The position numbers and the translations under genes were made by a program. 64,000 nucleotides of DNA from the NCBI GenBank assembly GCA_027186245.1, contig CP114487.1, positions 11,465,001-11,529,000 on the forward strand, written 5' to 3'. Source of the stretch: Coriaria nepalensis. Its lineage: Eukaryota; Streptophyta; Magnoliopsida; Cucurbitales; Coriariaceae. Positions within the stretch are counted from its first letter, which is position 1; the number at the start of each line of letters is the position of its first letter. Of this stretch, positions 12,772 to 25,900 are shown piece after piece. A model generated the notes under the pieces. The model was not told where the DNA came from. It made no database searches and worked only from the letters and a program-made list of their open reading frames with translations.

Positions 12772-13392
12772 AAGTAGAAGTTGACTAGTGGAGCTTTTGA
12801 ATCTGTTACGTTGACTTGTAAAGTTATTTGTTTTGTTTATTTTCTTACTTCAAGACGTGTTTAGGAAGTTACTTTTACCCATCTTGGGTTTTGGGTTTTG
12901 CATTCGTTGTAGCCGAATTGTTTACCATTTTGAATTCTTGTTCTACTCTTAATCAACCATGCAAGCATCTATAAGAACAGAACAAAACTTTTAAGAAAAC
13001 AAAAAAGTTAAGAGAGAGAGAGGGAGGTAACTTCAGTACTCTGGCAAAATGAATCAATGTATCATATTTGATTGAAATTATACTAGAGCATCATCTCGTA
13101 AAGAATATAGCACCGAGATTACAAGACCGACAAGAAAGAATCAGTGAAAAGTCAAAAAGGGGAGAGAGAGAGAGAGAAGAAGAAGAAGATAAATCACAAG
13201 TTGCAAAGACTCATAAGGGAATTACACCATCAGAGATGCTCTTAACAAAACCACCCATCAACTTCCATTAACCTCTGAATCATCACCGTCAAATCATCCC
13301 CAAATCCAATTGATCGCATTAATCCGGTTCTCACTTCTCAGACCCAAGCCCAACCAGACTAGATACACCGGGGCCCTAACCCCGTATCCCTT
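12772..13392. other. convergent intergenic region / 3' UTRs with GA repeats
   Basis: Lies between the SPOC stop (+) and the DnaJ stop (-). Short (GA)n tracts are at about 13012-13025 and 13161-13177. No coding signal. Confidence 0.6.
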
Positions 13393-14924
13393 TCAACTAC
13401 CCAAGGCCCGCTTTAAGCCCGCTCGTTGCTCGGAAGTCAACCTAGCAGGAAACTTTACCTCAAATATAATCCTCAAATCACCTCTACGACCTGGTTCTCT
13501 TACAGTAGGCATCCCCTCTCTTGCAACAACAAGCTCATAACCTGGGTTCACAATATCAGTAACTGGGATCGACAATTCCCGCCCATCAAGTGTAGTAAGT
13601 TTTACGGTTGTGCCACCCAAAGCCTCAGCTAATGACACCCTGTGGTTCACGATGATGTCGTTTCCATCTCTCTTGTAAACGCCATGTGGCCTCTCGTCAA
13701 TAACAAACACCAAGTCAGCTGGGAGTTGGTTTGGCTGCTCATTCCCTTTGTCTGGAAAAGTAATCTTCGTTCCCCTCTTCCATCCAGGCTTCACATCAAT
13801 TGTTAGAATCTCGGTTTCTGGTACTTGCCGGCTGTAAAGACAAAATTGTCAGTTTCAGTCAATGTAAGGAACTTGACTAGTTTAAGACCAATTTGGTCAA
13901 TCAATGTAATTGCCATATCCAGGAAGAAAAAAGAAAAAAAGTAAAAGGTAATACTCATACCCATTGGTATCTACTGTAGTCCTTGAGATCTTCATTTTCC
14001 TTGTGGATCCAGAGTAGAGCTCTTCAAGGCTGCAAGGTAATTTGCTTTCAACGGGCGGTGGTTTTTTCTTGGGAGTGGTCCTTTCGCTATTATATGATTT
14101 GAATGTACTTTCGGACCCACCACTAAATCCTCCAAAAGTTCCTCCCCCTTCTGAATGGAACCTCGTAGACCTTGCATGACCTGATGATCCAAATCCGAAA
14201 GGGCTACTCCCGAAAAACTCTGCAAAAATGTCCTCTGCATTTCTTGGATTGAACCCATTGGATCCACCTCCACCTCCACTTCCGAAAGAAAATCCGCCGC
14301 TTCCGGGCGGTGGCATATCTTTCAACCCTTCCTCACCATACTGATCATATACTGCTCTCTTCTGAGGATCACTTAATACCTGAAAATTTTATAAGAATTT
14401 GTCAATCTTTTCTTATACACTCGATCAAAGCAAATCTAAAGATGAGGTTTCGGTAAGAAAAGATCAGCTGAAAATTAAGGCCGCGTCATTAATGAGGATC
14501 AAATCTACAACACCTAATACAAATTAGGATTTACCAATGATCATAATCGCGCTGTTTATATAAAACTCTGCCTCAGCAAAACAACAGCCAGCATTGACTT
14601 TTCTCAATATGAATTCTACAATTTCTTAGAAAACAAACAGGCACATTGATATTTTATATACGCATTCCTAAACCAATAGGCTGTAGAAATTAAGTAAAAC
14701 AAAAAATTAAAGAGAAAGAAAATCATTAAACGAAAAAAAGAAGAAGAAAGAAATCTTGCCTCGTAAGCCTCGGAGATCTGCTTGAATTTGGCTTCAGCTT
14801 CTTTCTTGGTGTTAGGGTTCTTATCAGGATGCCATTTCATCGCCAACCTTCGATACGACTTTTTCAAATCATCTTCGGTTGCATTCCTATTCACGTTCAA
14901 TATGTTATAGTAATCTACACCCAT
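13393..14924 (-). CDS. class B (type II) DnaJ/HSP40 co-chaperone
   Basis: J-domain co-chaperone that stimulates Hsp70 ATPase, probably cytosolic or nuclear. Exons 14760-14924, 13961-14379 and 13393-13831 give 340 residues, standard for DNAJB1/B13-like proteins. The J domain starts at residue 4 with the HPD triad at 32-34 (KWHPDKNP). A Gly/Phe-rich region ([12 protein letters not shown]...[13 protein letters not shown]) follows. The C-terminal substrate domains contain [38 protein letters not shown] and [14 protein letters not shown]. There is no CxxCxGxG zinc finger, hence class B. The first intron starts with GC (GAG/GCAAGA at 14759) rather than GT and ends in CAG; no GT donor fits the protein. 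Arabidopsis At5g25530 is the recalled positional match. Confidence 0.94.
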
Positions 14925-15791
14925 TTCTTCGAAATTATCCGATCCAATCCCTCCAAATTCTTTTCTCTAGAATTTATCCTTCCTTTACCTCCATCCAGAT
15001 CATCAACTTTCCCAGCTTCGAAATTCTTTCTCTTTCTCTCTGTCAATCAATCCAGCGAATGGCATTTGATCGAAATTAAATTCGACACAAGGGATCAGAA
15101 ACCTCCGCAGACTTCAATTCTAAAAAATTTCACGTTGAGAATTGAAAGTGGAAGGGAAAATCCCTCCGTCTGTCTGAGAAAGAAGGAAACTTGAGAAAAT
15201 ATTTTCCCTCTCACGGACCTAAATCCTAATGGACCGCTTTTGGTGGGAAATTTCTTTGGACCTAACGGACACAGCACACGTGGATTTATTTTTAATTTAC
15301 ATATTATATGCTTTGATTATTGCAGTATTGGTTTCTCAAGTTTCAACAATTATAAATTTGACCCCAGTGCTTTTAAATTGTGACTGTGATTGACCAAGTC
15401 TCCCTTCATCTTTGTATTAGTTAAGACCAGCCACTGGAAACAAAAGATATCATATAAGCAAGAAAAAGGCAACTTATGATTGTCGAAATGAATACAATCT
15501 TTTCTTATGACTCGAGCAAAAATTGGGGGTTTGGGGCCAATTAGGCCCTCAAACAACAGCAATGGGTTCCACAAGGAAGAAGAGATTTTCATTTTTTATT
15601 TTTTATTTTTTTGATCAAGAAGCCATAAAACTTTCATTTATACAACCAAACCAAAAGATGTACATGTATGCCTCCTGTGCTATCCATAGAACCAAGTTTG
15701 CCTAAGAAAAAGAAAAGGCAACTCTCCACAGCTGCTTGCGAAAGCAAAGCAATCAGGAGAAATTAAGTGCTGGAATTATCTGTAACTTTCT
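14925..15791. other. DnaJ promoter/leader and CID gene 3' UTR
   Basis: The DnaJ gene and the next gene are both on the minus strand. The first 150 bases or so upstream of the DnaJ ATG are pyrimidine/AT-rich leader; the rest should hold its promoter and the 3' UTR of the CID-like gene. No further gene seen. Confidence 0.5.
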
Positions 15792-16604
15792 TCATTGTTT
15801 GGATAAACCATCACCTGAAGACCCAGATTCCAAAACATCGCCTATGTTCAAAGTGTCTGGAAGGGGAAGGCTCACGGTATCAACCGTATAGATCTGCTAG
15901 ACAGAAAATAATTCAAATCTTTCACCTGAAATCCACATGCATAGATTATGTCTCAGACTGTTTGAATCTCTCCAGCTTGATGCAACTTTGTAAATGGAAA
16001 TACAAACTGACATGACAAGAGTAGTGGTTCTCACACCAATGATGACAGATGAGCATTAATTCAATGACCTTTAAGGATTTATTGTTTGAATCTCGCCTAT
16101 GTTCATTGTACAGCCAACCACAATTGATTTGATATACAGCACATAACAAGAGCATAATTGGAATACCTCAAGTTGGCCGAGCATGTCCACAGCAGCATTT
16201 AAGTTACCCTTATTCGCAATGTAGACACCAACAAGGGACTCATCAGATACACCAGGAAATGTCAAACGGAGATATTCCATATCCGAGTCAAGATCATTCA
16301 AATTCTCTTCACCTTTTGCTGAGTTTTCACTTTGCAACAATGAATCACAAGAACCTTGAGATGGGTGGATTTCACTTGTAGACGAGTTTATCTCAGGCAC
16401 TTGAGTACTACGAGCCTTAGGATCAGAGGAATATCCACATAGAGGCTGATTCTGTCCAATCTGCTCAGAGGTTCCAAAATGGGTAGCTTCATTGCTGCTC
16501 TTAGAGCCCCTTTCTGCCATGCAAGTTCTATCATCTACCTCTCTTTTGGACAGTGGAATGTATGATGCTGCATATGGGTTCAAAGAAGACCATCCTAGCT
16601 TCAT
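15792..16604 (-). CDS. PAM2-CUE protein, CID5/CID6-like (poly(A)-binding-protein interactor)
   Basis: Small adaptor predicted to bind the MLLE domain of poly(A)-binding protein and, through CUE, ubiquitin. Exons 16167-16604 and 15792-15893 give 179 residues. The PAM2 motif is at the N-terminus: SSLNPYAASYIPLSKRE at about residues 6-22, the expected S-x-LNP-x-A-x-x-(F/Y)-x-P form. The CUE-like segment near residues 105-145 reads MEYLRLTFPGVSDESLVGVY and then NKGNLNAAVDMLGQLE. The last exon carries LPDTLNIGDVLESGSS, like the tails of CID5/IPD1 and CID6. In Arabidopsis CID5/IPD1 is linked to ploidy control in the dark (recalled); whether this copy does that is unknown. The ATG at 16604 follows an AT-rich leader. 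Confidence 0.88.
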
Positions 16605-17660
16605 GCTCTTGGTTGCGCAAAGAGTGATTACAAAGAAATGATCTTGAGACCAAGAAAACCAAAAAAAATAAACTGCAGATCAATGTTGCCAAGCCGCATA
16701 ACTAGATAATGGTCTTAATTATTCCATCTAATGCAACCATCTTTCGTCAGTATTTGCCCTAATTAAGAAAGCAACAGCATAAACCCGAAGAATTTTCGAA
16801 CAAAGAGATCTGTATTTGCTGATCTAAACACGCTGGTTCAAAGGATCAGAACACTCTATTTATCAATCATCATAGATCTCTCCCTCATAAACATTTATCA
16901 TTTCATCCTCTTTACAAATTCACAAAAATCATCACCCAGATATTTTCCAGCAGATCATGGCTGTCAAATTGTATGACCGGCTCACTGCAAAAAAGAAAAA
17001 GAAATGAACTCCATCCAGAATTAGCAGAATCATATGATCAAATCCCAAAATCCAACATATAATTGCAGACGAACCCTACAGAGTGATTTGAATGCTATAA
17101 AACCGATCCTTTCTTAATTTTGTTCATCATAATTCTTAAAAATTATAATTCCGGAAACAGATGAACCAAAAACACTAATGTCAAGCAAAATTCAAACGCA
17201 AAAAACCAGCAAATTTCTAATCGGAAACTAAGTCCACAGCGTTTAGGAGTGCTAATCGGAAACTCACCGGCAGGATTTGCTTGGCGACTCTGAACAATTT
17301 CCACTGCGAATCTAACTGTTTTCAAAAATGATCTGGGAATTTTGTCTTTTCTGGTGAAATGAAATAAAGAGAAGCTAATTATAAAGAAGCTTCCAAATAC
17401 GTGACAGTTAACACTAGTGGGCCCAAAAAAGACGATCACTAACAAGATGTCTACCTACCCATCAATTTTTCAGAAACTAGTTATGCCCTCCTTTTATTTT
17501 AAAACTAGACATTAACCTCACAACTATTTAAAAAATACATATTAACCCCATATGGTTAAATTTCTCCGTTATGGGCATTAACGAATTTAACGTGAGATCG
17601 GGTTGGGTGGATAAGCTAAAATAGAAGTAAGAAAGGAAGTAGAAGGGCAATTGTATAACA
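16605..17660. other. divergent promoter region between CID and PPD5 loci
   Basis: Leader and promoter of the CID-like gene (-) and former promoter of the PPD5 remnant (+). AT-rich, with no ORF carrying a recognisable domain. The part around 17140-17440 may be leader of the CID gene. Confidence 0.5.
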
Positions 17661-19748
17661 ATGGTTCTTCTGATCTCTTCTTCTTCATTTTCTCGGTTCA
17701 CACCCGACCATCCTTCTCTTTCGAACTTCATCTTCTTCGGGTAATTACTCTCTCTTCTCTCTCTCTCTCTCTCTCTCTCGTAGCTTTTGAAAAGAATTAT
17801 TTCCTTTAGATTCGAAACCAGAGGTTTGAAGCACCGGCATAAATTTTCAGTCCAGGAAAAGTTCCGTATAATTTCGTGTGCTGCTTTAAAACACCCATTC
17901 AACAAAATGGGTTTTGCAGAAGGGATTTGCTGCTATCTGGTCTTTCTCTTTCAGTACCCTTACATTTCCCACTGCCAGGTAAAAAAAAAAAAGGTTTTCT
18001 TTTATCATTTCCTTAATTCAAATCGTATATAATGTCAGCTTGCATTCCATTGCAGAGTCTCTAGCTGATGAAGAGTTAAAAATGGCTACGAGGGTTGATG
18101 AACTAAATGCTTATTCTTATAATTAACCACTGGAATTCCCATCCAAGAAGTCTCCCTTCAAATGGTATCTAGATATTCTATCTTTACTATTTCTCATCTT
18201 TGTATATGATCCTGTAACATTGGTATCGAGAATCTTTCGAGTCATAAGAGGGAAAGATAGGTTGCTTTCTCACATATATTCCACTAATCAAAGCTTGTAA
18301 TTGATTCTATTATTGTTTTTTTTTAGCTTTTGTCCTCTAGTTGTAGGATTCCCTGACTGTTTTTACCAATTTAAGGGTGGAATCTAGAAAACCAGAATGG
18401 TATTCATCAGCCGCTCCATTATCTCGTAAGTTCGGTTAGCTTTGATATTAATTTGTTCTCTTACACAGATATTCTGTACTTGTATCTATTCTCTTTTTCA
18501 CATGTTACAGCTGATGCTCGGCTGAGAATTGTGTCCGAGCGTGTTGACATTATTGATAACCTCATTATTTCGGTGTTGGTAATTTCTGATAATACCATAT
18601 CCCTTGCTAAGAATCATAATGTTTCTCTTTGCCCTTGCTATAAATTCTCATGGTTATTAGATTTTCCTTGGATTCAGATAGGTCTCCCTAATTCTCTTTT
18701 TATAAAATCAAATGACAAGAGCACATGGGATTCTAAGGGGGTTGCTGATTCTGTTCTAACTGATAAGTCTGCATTGGTAAGGAATTCGTTTGTCTCTTTA
18801 TCACCCAGCTTTAGGCTCATTTTCGTCTTTGACCGGGATTGGTACTAAACCAATGGAATATTTCTTCCTTGTAGTGAGTCACTTCAAGTCAACGCATGGC
18901 AGGGAGCTCAGTTCTTGATACTCATTCAAGTAAAGTAAGCCAGCGCTCAACTCACTGATTTTGATGATAACTCTACTAATCTATCTTTTAACGAGTGAAA
19001 TATTTTTGTAAACATAAAGCAAGCGTTCTCATAGTTTTCTTGATCAGATTGATGGTGAGACGTTCTGGTACTACAAGTACCTTGTTCATAAATCGCCTAC
19101 AAAGACGGTAGGTATTACCTTTCATTAGCATGCTTTATTTAATTCTTCTATACCATATTTTTGTAATGAAGTTATAGTTTCTTGATGTTCATGTAATATT
19201 ATAGGCTCAAGAGTCAAGAATCTAACACTTACAGGCGATATGTTCCTGTGACAAGTGAACGAGATGGTGAGGCCCTGAATCTTTTAGGAAATACAGTATA
19301 TGAAACTTGTGCCCTACTTTCCTTGTTATGGTTCTTTAGCCCCTTCTCCCTCCCACAGTATCTATTGACCTTACAATCTAAGTTGCAGGTTTCTTGTACG
19401 CTCTGACTTCAACTCTGGACAAGGAATGGGACACTGTAATCCTCTCTCTCTCTCTCTCTCTAGAGCTTCCATCTTTTCTGATTTGAATCAAATTACAAAC
19501 AAAATGGCATGTGACGTATTACATTTTAGGAATTGTCAGAACATTTGCAGATTTGCACTCCGTCTTTGTAAATTTCCTTGGTATCTTTGGTCTACAGTCA
19601 ATGATCTATTCCGATACCGGAATATAACTACTTCATCCATGGTTGCACATGGGGGCCTCTTTTTGAAAAGACTATCAATTCTTTGCGCCTTCTCCCTCCC
19701 ACAGAGAACTATGTTCCTCCATACAAGGATCCATGGAGATTTTGGTGA
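17661..19748 (+). pseudogene. PPD5: decayed PsbP-domain protein 5 gene (PPD5-like)
   Basis: Remnant of a nuclear gene for a thylakoid-lumen PsbP-domain protein. Exon remnants: 17661-17740, about 17795-17978, 18058-18164, 18376-18425, 18511-18578, 18678-18776, 18875-18934, 19048-19107, 19205-19266, 19389-19435, and a last one ending at 19748. Recognisable pieces are VDELNAYSY, SRKPEWYSSAAPLS, RIVSERVDIIDNLIISV, the stretch around TWDSKGVADSVLTDKSAL, TFWYYKYLVHKSPTKT and LLPPTENYVPPYKDPWRFW. Lesions: an in-frame TAA at 18124 and a TGA at 18875 that opens its exon; a 7-base tandem duplication (TCAAGAG at 19207, TCAAGAA at 19214) that shifts the frame; and, at 19646-19655, no AG acceptor plus one extra G before the last exon. 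Most other splice sites survive, so decay is recent. Its place beside CID and SPOC matches Arabidopsis At5g11430-At5g11450 (recalled), so it is an ancestral copy, not a retrocopy. Confidence 0.85.
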
Positions 19749-19908
19749 CAGGCAACCGCGAGAAGTTTTTTTGGATGGGTTTTTTTCTTATATTATAATC
19801 TGTAACGCAATCGTGAGAGAATAAACAGACAGCCGAGACAGTGAATAGATGAAATGTTTACAAGAATCTGAAAATTATTTTGTAAACCCTTTTATCCAAA
19901 CGAGCCCC

Positions 19909-22900
19909 TTAGTCCTGTGAGGTGGCAGAATATTCAAAAAGGAGACGTTTGGAAGGAGCTGACTGAAGGAGCACCCTCAGGCGGCTTGTAAGCTGGTAGA
20001 TTAATGTCCATTGCATCGCCATTTCCGAGTCTTTCATTTGCCTAACAATGGATGCCTGATACAGAAAAGAAGAATCAGAGAATAAGAATAGAAGTAAAAT
20101 CTGAAATAATTATACAAAGTCTAAACTAGATCGCACTGTATCACTCCATCCTGAAATGGGAGAGGTATTATTTTGTTTTCTTTCAAGGAAGATGACGAGC
20201 AGAAAAGGTAACCTGGAGGCGTTTCCCGAGCTGGACCTCAACTTCAGTACCGAATGAGATATTGCTGGCCAGAGATTTAAGTGGATCAATAGTTGGATCA
20301 ACAGAGAGGAGGCTAGGGATCTGAGGGGCATATACAAGCCTCCATCTAGCCTGGCCAAATTCTCCTTTACCTTCAATTCTAGGCATTAGCTTTTCAAGCG
20401 TTGCAGCTGCAAGTTTTTTGAATGCAAGCTGGCCATCAGCTTCCAATATGGACTCTGCCAGTTGACTCTCAAAGACCCTAGCAGCCTGTGCATTGTTCTC
20501 TTTTTTAATCCAGAGACGGTAAAATGTTGATTACCTCTTAAGTTTGAAGTACAGAATTTAGCTGTTACCTCAGTAGGTGACAGAGCATCCTGTTCCACAG
20601 AACGAGTTGATGTTACCACCAATTTGTCTTGCCAATTTCTTGCTCGACTTTGGATTCTAATCTGCCACTCAGATCCAACTAAAGCCAAATCTAGCATTGG
20701 ATCTAGTCCATACTCAGGCTCAAATGTTGCTATATTTAGATGCTCCCGCTTCAACCTCACCTGAATTAGCAAAGGTTAAATATCAGCTTTATTTCAAGAA
20801 AGAATTAATCAGCAAGATCTAGTCCATACTCCATACATGAGACTCACCTGAGTTGCAACAAGATTGACATCCCCATTCTCAAATGTCAAAATTCCCGTGG
20901 GTTTAATCCATTTAGGATGTGCCAGGCCATTTAGCTCAAGTTCCCCACTAACAGCAAAATTTAGAATCAATGGATAGACTATCCTCAGCTCCGGTCCAAA
21001 CACAAGCTTCAAATTGCTCAGGCGGATATCTACATTTGGTTTAATGTTGACTTGCCCCATTTCCTTCTCATCTTGATCCGACTTAACTGAAATATAGTAT
21101 AATATCAGGAAGGTGAAACTAACAAGAAAGTAATAAGATATCAAATATATTTTTACCTGGAGGTTGAGGGAAATTGTGTTTTAAAGATGTAGGTTCTGAA
21201 CTGAAAAACCTTGAAACATATCTTGAGGCAACTGCATGGCTAAAACCACCACTAGGAAGATTGGATTGATTTGATGCCAATTTATTGAATGAAGCAGCTC
21301 CACTACCCTTATCATGTGGTAGATATGCTTCCCCATGGCTCAATTTGATTTTTCCAGATATGTTTGGTTGTAATATTGACCCAGTTATTTGCATCTGAGT
21401 ATCAACTTGACCACTGTAATTGATTTAAGGAAGACAGCAAATAATACATGGTCAAGTTTATGTTATCAGAAGTAAATTGATCAGAAGAGATTAAAAATAA
21501 ATAAAATAATTCACCAAGAATGTGTTACACATATAACATAACCATGGTATATGTTATTCAGATTCCAGAAAACTTTATGCATATTTCTGACAAAGAGATT
21601 ATGCTATAAATTAAAATAGAGAACCTTAGAATATTCTTCGCCCGTACTTCCAATACTTCACATTTTAAGTCGATTTTATCAGAAAGGGATGCTTCACTGG
21701 TTCTTAGGGGAAGATTCCCTTTCACAATCAACTTTCCCCTTCTGCTTACCCGACTTTCCAGTGATGTGATGCATAACCTATTTGATTTCACATGAACCGT
21801 GCCACCAAAATTTGTGAGTGGTTTTCTTAGAACTGGTGAAGAAATAGAAGCCCTGTGGAACGAGGCAGATCCATCAAGCACCGGTTGTTCAACAGTTCCT
21901 CTGACCTATATTTATTTAAGACATAGAACTTAAGAAACTGAGATTCAAACAAAGACAACCTCAGATTGCAACAGAAAACTAAGATTAGTAAAGAGTCTAA
22001 TATGAACCTCTCAATTTCTTTACTTACCTGAAGCATAATGTCAGCATTGCCATGAAGCCAATTGACATAAGGAGATAAAGCTGTTAACAACAACATGCCT
22101 CCATCTTTGATATCAGCATCAACCCTAACTTCACCTACATCTAAAAGATTCCAGTTCAAACCTTTGAGGCTTTCTGCTAATTGAGTGTCCCAACCTTCTT
22201 CAATTCTATCCCTAGAGAGTTTCTTTTCAACGGTCTCATCAGGGGATCCCCTTCCTCTTTCCCTACCCCAACCACGGACCAAAGGTGCTTGACCTTTATC
22301 TGTCTCTAGCTCTTCCTCCTCCACCATATTTTGCACTAGTGTTATAGGAACACTCCCTTGAACATGTACATGGCCACTTTGGATGGTTGGTTCAATTTTT
22401 GAATTGAATAGAAAACGACTGGCCGATGTTAGGGAAGCAACAACTTCAGCTCGTCCAAGATCAATGCCCCCAATTGCACCATCAAGGAGCCTTACTTGTA
22501 CATCACATTCTGGTTTTACAAGACTACCCCTAAGGTCTCCTTCCATGTGTAATATACCCTTGATTGGTGCAAAAATTTGCCTCAGAGAACGAACAACATC
22601 ATTAGCCGATGACTCAATGACTTGAACCACTGTGGGAACCAGACTGACAGGAAAATTAAGAACAGCAAAATGAAGGTTGGTTTTAGGACCTAATAAAGTC
22701 CCATCAGCATGGACTGTGGCGTTATCCATTTGGATAAACATCTTCTCGAGGCACAGGCCATCATCATTACTATATGCACCACTTGCTAGAACACGCTGAG
22801 TTTTGTAGGTTCCCCACTCCCAGTCTTCCCCATGAAAGTCAAATTCTGCCTGAAAAATAGAGAAGAGATAAAACAAATTATAACACAGCAACAGGCCAAA

Positions 22901-25900
22901 CCAAAGTTCGCAAGACAATTTGCTTCTCTAACAAAAGTAAAATTTTCCATATGGGTAACAATTTTTGGGTTCAAGAATTTTCCTTGAGCTTCAATGGTGA
23001 AAAGAACAAAAAGAAATATGTAAATTACTGCATAAAGTGGGAAAAATGGATCATTCTAGAATAAATTCAGAAACACAATGAAAAACTCATAGCATCCATG
23101 GTCTCCGAAGTCCATACCAGAACATTTCCTGTATTGTCTACCACTGGGCATGTACCTTTTCTATCTCTCGAGATCAATCATTGGACATCAAAATTTATGG
23201 ACTCGAGAAGGCAGTCAAAGATATTTACCATAGTATCTCCATTGCCTCCACCACTTGCATCAAGAGAGCCATGCCATTGACCTTTAAGTTCAGCTAAACC
23301 TGGAAGACTCAAGTCCTCTAGAATGATTTCATTTGATGGAGTGAATTGCCCCCGCATCACCTGAAAATATGCATAGATCTTAAATTCAAGAAAGAATTCC
23401 ATGTGCATCTTACTTTGAATACTCTCTTTCTAGTAGACACAGAGAAAAAGGAAAAAAGAGGAGACTATTATCAATTAAGAAAGTACCTCAAGTAGAGCTT
23501 GAAGATTTTCAGCATATAATCCGACTGACTGCAGACTTTGGACAAAGAGGTCCTGCAGTCAAGTATGCTTATAAGAGATTGCTAATTCATGGCAACAGAA
23601 CCTATTTTGGCATGTACACAATTCTCATGAAAGATATATAGATACTTTTTTAACACCAACACCAACACCCCCCCCCCCCCCCTCTTCTCCATAGAAAAAC
23701 GAGGTATTTGTTAGACCACCAGTTATTCATACTTATGTTAGGAGAAATAAAGTGTAGCATAACATAGTTATTAGTAATAGTCTTACTATTAGTATTATTA
23801 TTATGAGGATTATTTTGATAATTGGTTGTAGTAGGATAATAAGCAGTTGAAGGTTAGGGTTAGGTATTGAGAAATTTGAAGAGTAAGGACTCTTGGGGAG
23901 AGACGGCCTACCTCTCGAATCGTAGGCCAACCTATGTTAGTTTGATTGTTCGATTATCGGAGAATCAAGTTTTGCCCTATTATCAGAGAATACGGGCAGC
24001 CACGGGGTAACCTTGGGAACGGGTACCACGGTATGAAGTGCGGGATCCTGCAAAAGCCTGCGGTTGACGATGCAAGGGTTGGAGCTAATTGACGACTTCT
24101 TGCCCTTGGATTTGGGCAGTTCGGATGTGATCTTGGGAATGAAATGGTTGAGCTCGATGGTGAAATGATAGTGAACTGGAAATTGTTGAGGATGCGGTTT
24201 CAGAGTAAAGGTCAAACCATGAGACTAGAAGGAGATTTGAGTTTGTGTAAGACTCTAGTGGGCTTGAAAGCGATACTGTAGACTATCGAGCGCGAAGGAC
24301 AAGGGTTCCTAATCGAAGTAAATCCGCAAATGGGTAAGGATCCGAAGAGGTGCTGCGCAGTGGAAGAGGCGGTGCGGGTAGTAGTGGACCGCTTTAGCGA
24401 TGTATTCCATATGCCCGTAGGGTTGCCCCCACAAAGGAACCTCGAGCATGCTATAGTGTTGAAAGAGGAAATGTCGCCAATCAGCGTGCGGCCTTACCGA
24501 TATCCGCAAGCACAGAAAGATGAGATTGAGAGACTGGTGTAAGAAATGTTAGAAACCGGCATTATACAGCCCAATATGAGTCCTTTCTCTAGTCCAGTTT
24601 TGTTGGTCAAGAAGAAAGACGGAAGTTGGCGGTTTTGTGTGGATTACCAGGCTTTGAACAAAGGGACTGTACCGGATAAATTCCATATTATGGTCATCGA
24701 TGAACTATTAGATGAGTTACACAGAGCTTGCGTGTTCACCAAATTAGATTTGAAGTCAGGATATCACCAAATCAGAATGCGGAGAGAGGATGCGGCTAAG
24801 ACAGCTTTTCGGACCCACGCGGGGCATTATGAGTTCCTAGTGATGCCTTTTGGGCTCACCAATGACCCAGCAACGTTTTAGTCGCTCATGAACAAGGTAT
24901 TTAGGCCTTACTTGAGGAAGTTCGTGCTCGTCTTCTTTGACGACATCTTGATCTATAGCCGCTGGACCGAGGAGCATTTGGACCACTTGAAGGTAGTTTT
25001 AACAGAATTACAAGGTCATTAATTGTATGCGAATGAGAAGAAGTGCACCTCCGGGCAGCTTAGTGTGGAATATTTAGGCCACATTGTTTCGGGAGAGGGG
25101 GTTTCGACTGATCGGGCAAAGGTGGCGGCAATGCTGGATTGGCCAATACCGAAGAAATTGAAGGAATTGCGAGGCTTCTTGGGTTGACCGATTATTACCG
25201 CAAATTCGTCAAGGGTTATGGCACGATCGCGAGGCTCTTAACGGATCTACTCAAGAAAGATAACTTTCGTTGGGGTGAATTGGCGGCCAAAGCTTTCGAC
25301 AAATTAAAGCAAGCAATGGCGAGTGTTCCAGTACTCGCTCTGCCGGACTTCAAGGCGACTTTTGTAGTAGAAACTGATGCATCGGGCTATGGGTTAGGGT
25401 TGTACTCATGCAGAATCAGGGACCGATTGCAAATTTCAGTCAGGTTTTGACGCAGCGAGCCCATCTTAAGTCCGTCTATGAACAACAGCTCATGGCCATT
25501 ATGTTTGTGATGCAAAAATGGAGGTCGTATTTGTTGGGTCGGCGTTTTATCGTCCGCACGGATCAACGAAGCTTGAAGTATCTGTTGGAACAACGTATGG
25601 TGGCGGAAGATCATCAACGTTGGCTGTCTAAACTGTTGGGCTACGATTTTGAAATACAATACCGGCCGGGGTTGGAAAATCGAGCTACGGATGCATTGTT
25701 CAGGCGCGTATATGGGCCATAATTAGCGGCAATATCGCTCCCGCAACTATTTGATATCGAGGGGCTCGAGTTGGAGGCGGCGGCGGAGTCGGAGTTGGGG
25801 AAAATTAGAAAGGCTATTTAGAAGGGCTGTGACGGGTACCCCGAGTACTCGGTTGTGGGGGGTCAGTTATTTTATCAAGGGCATATAGTGATTCCGAAAT

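Noticed and set aside
23937..24509. Minus-strand ORFs in the gypsy protease region
   Set aside because: Antisense shadows of broken pol.
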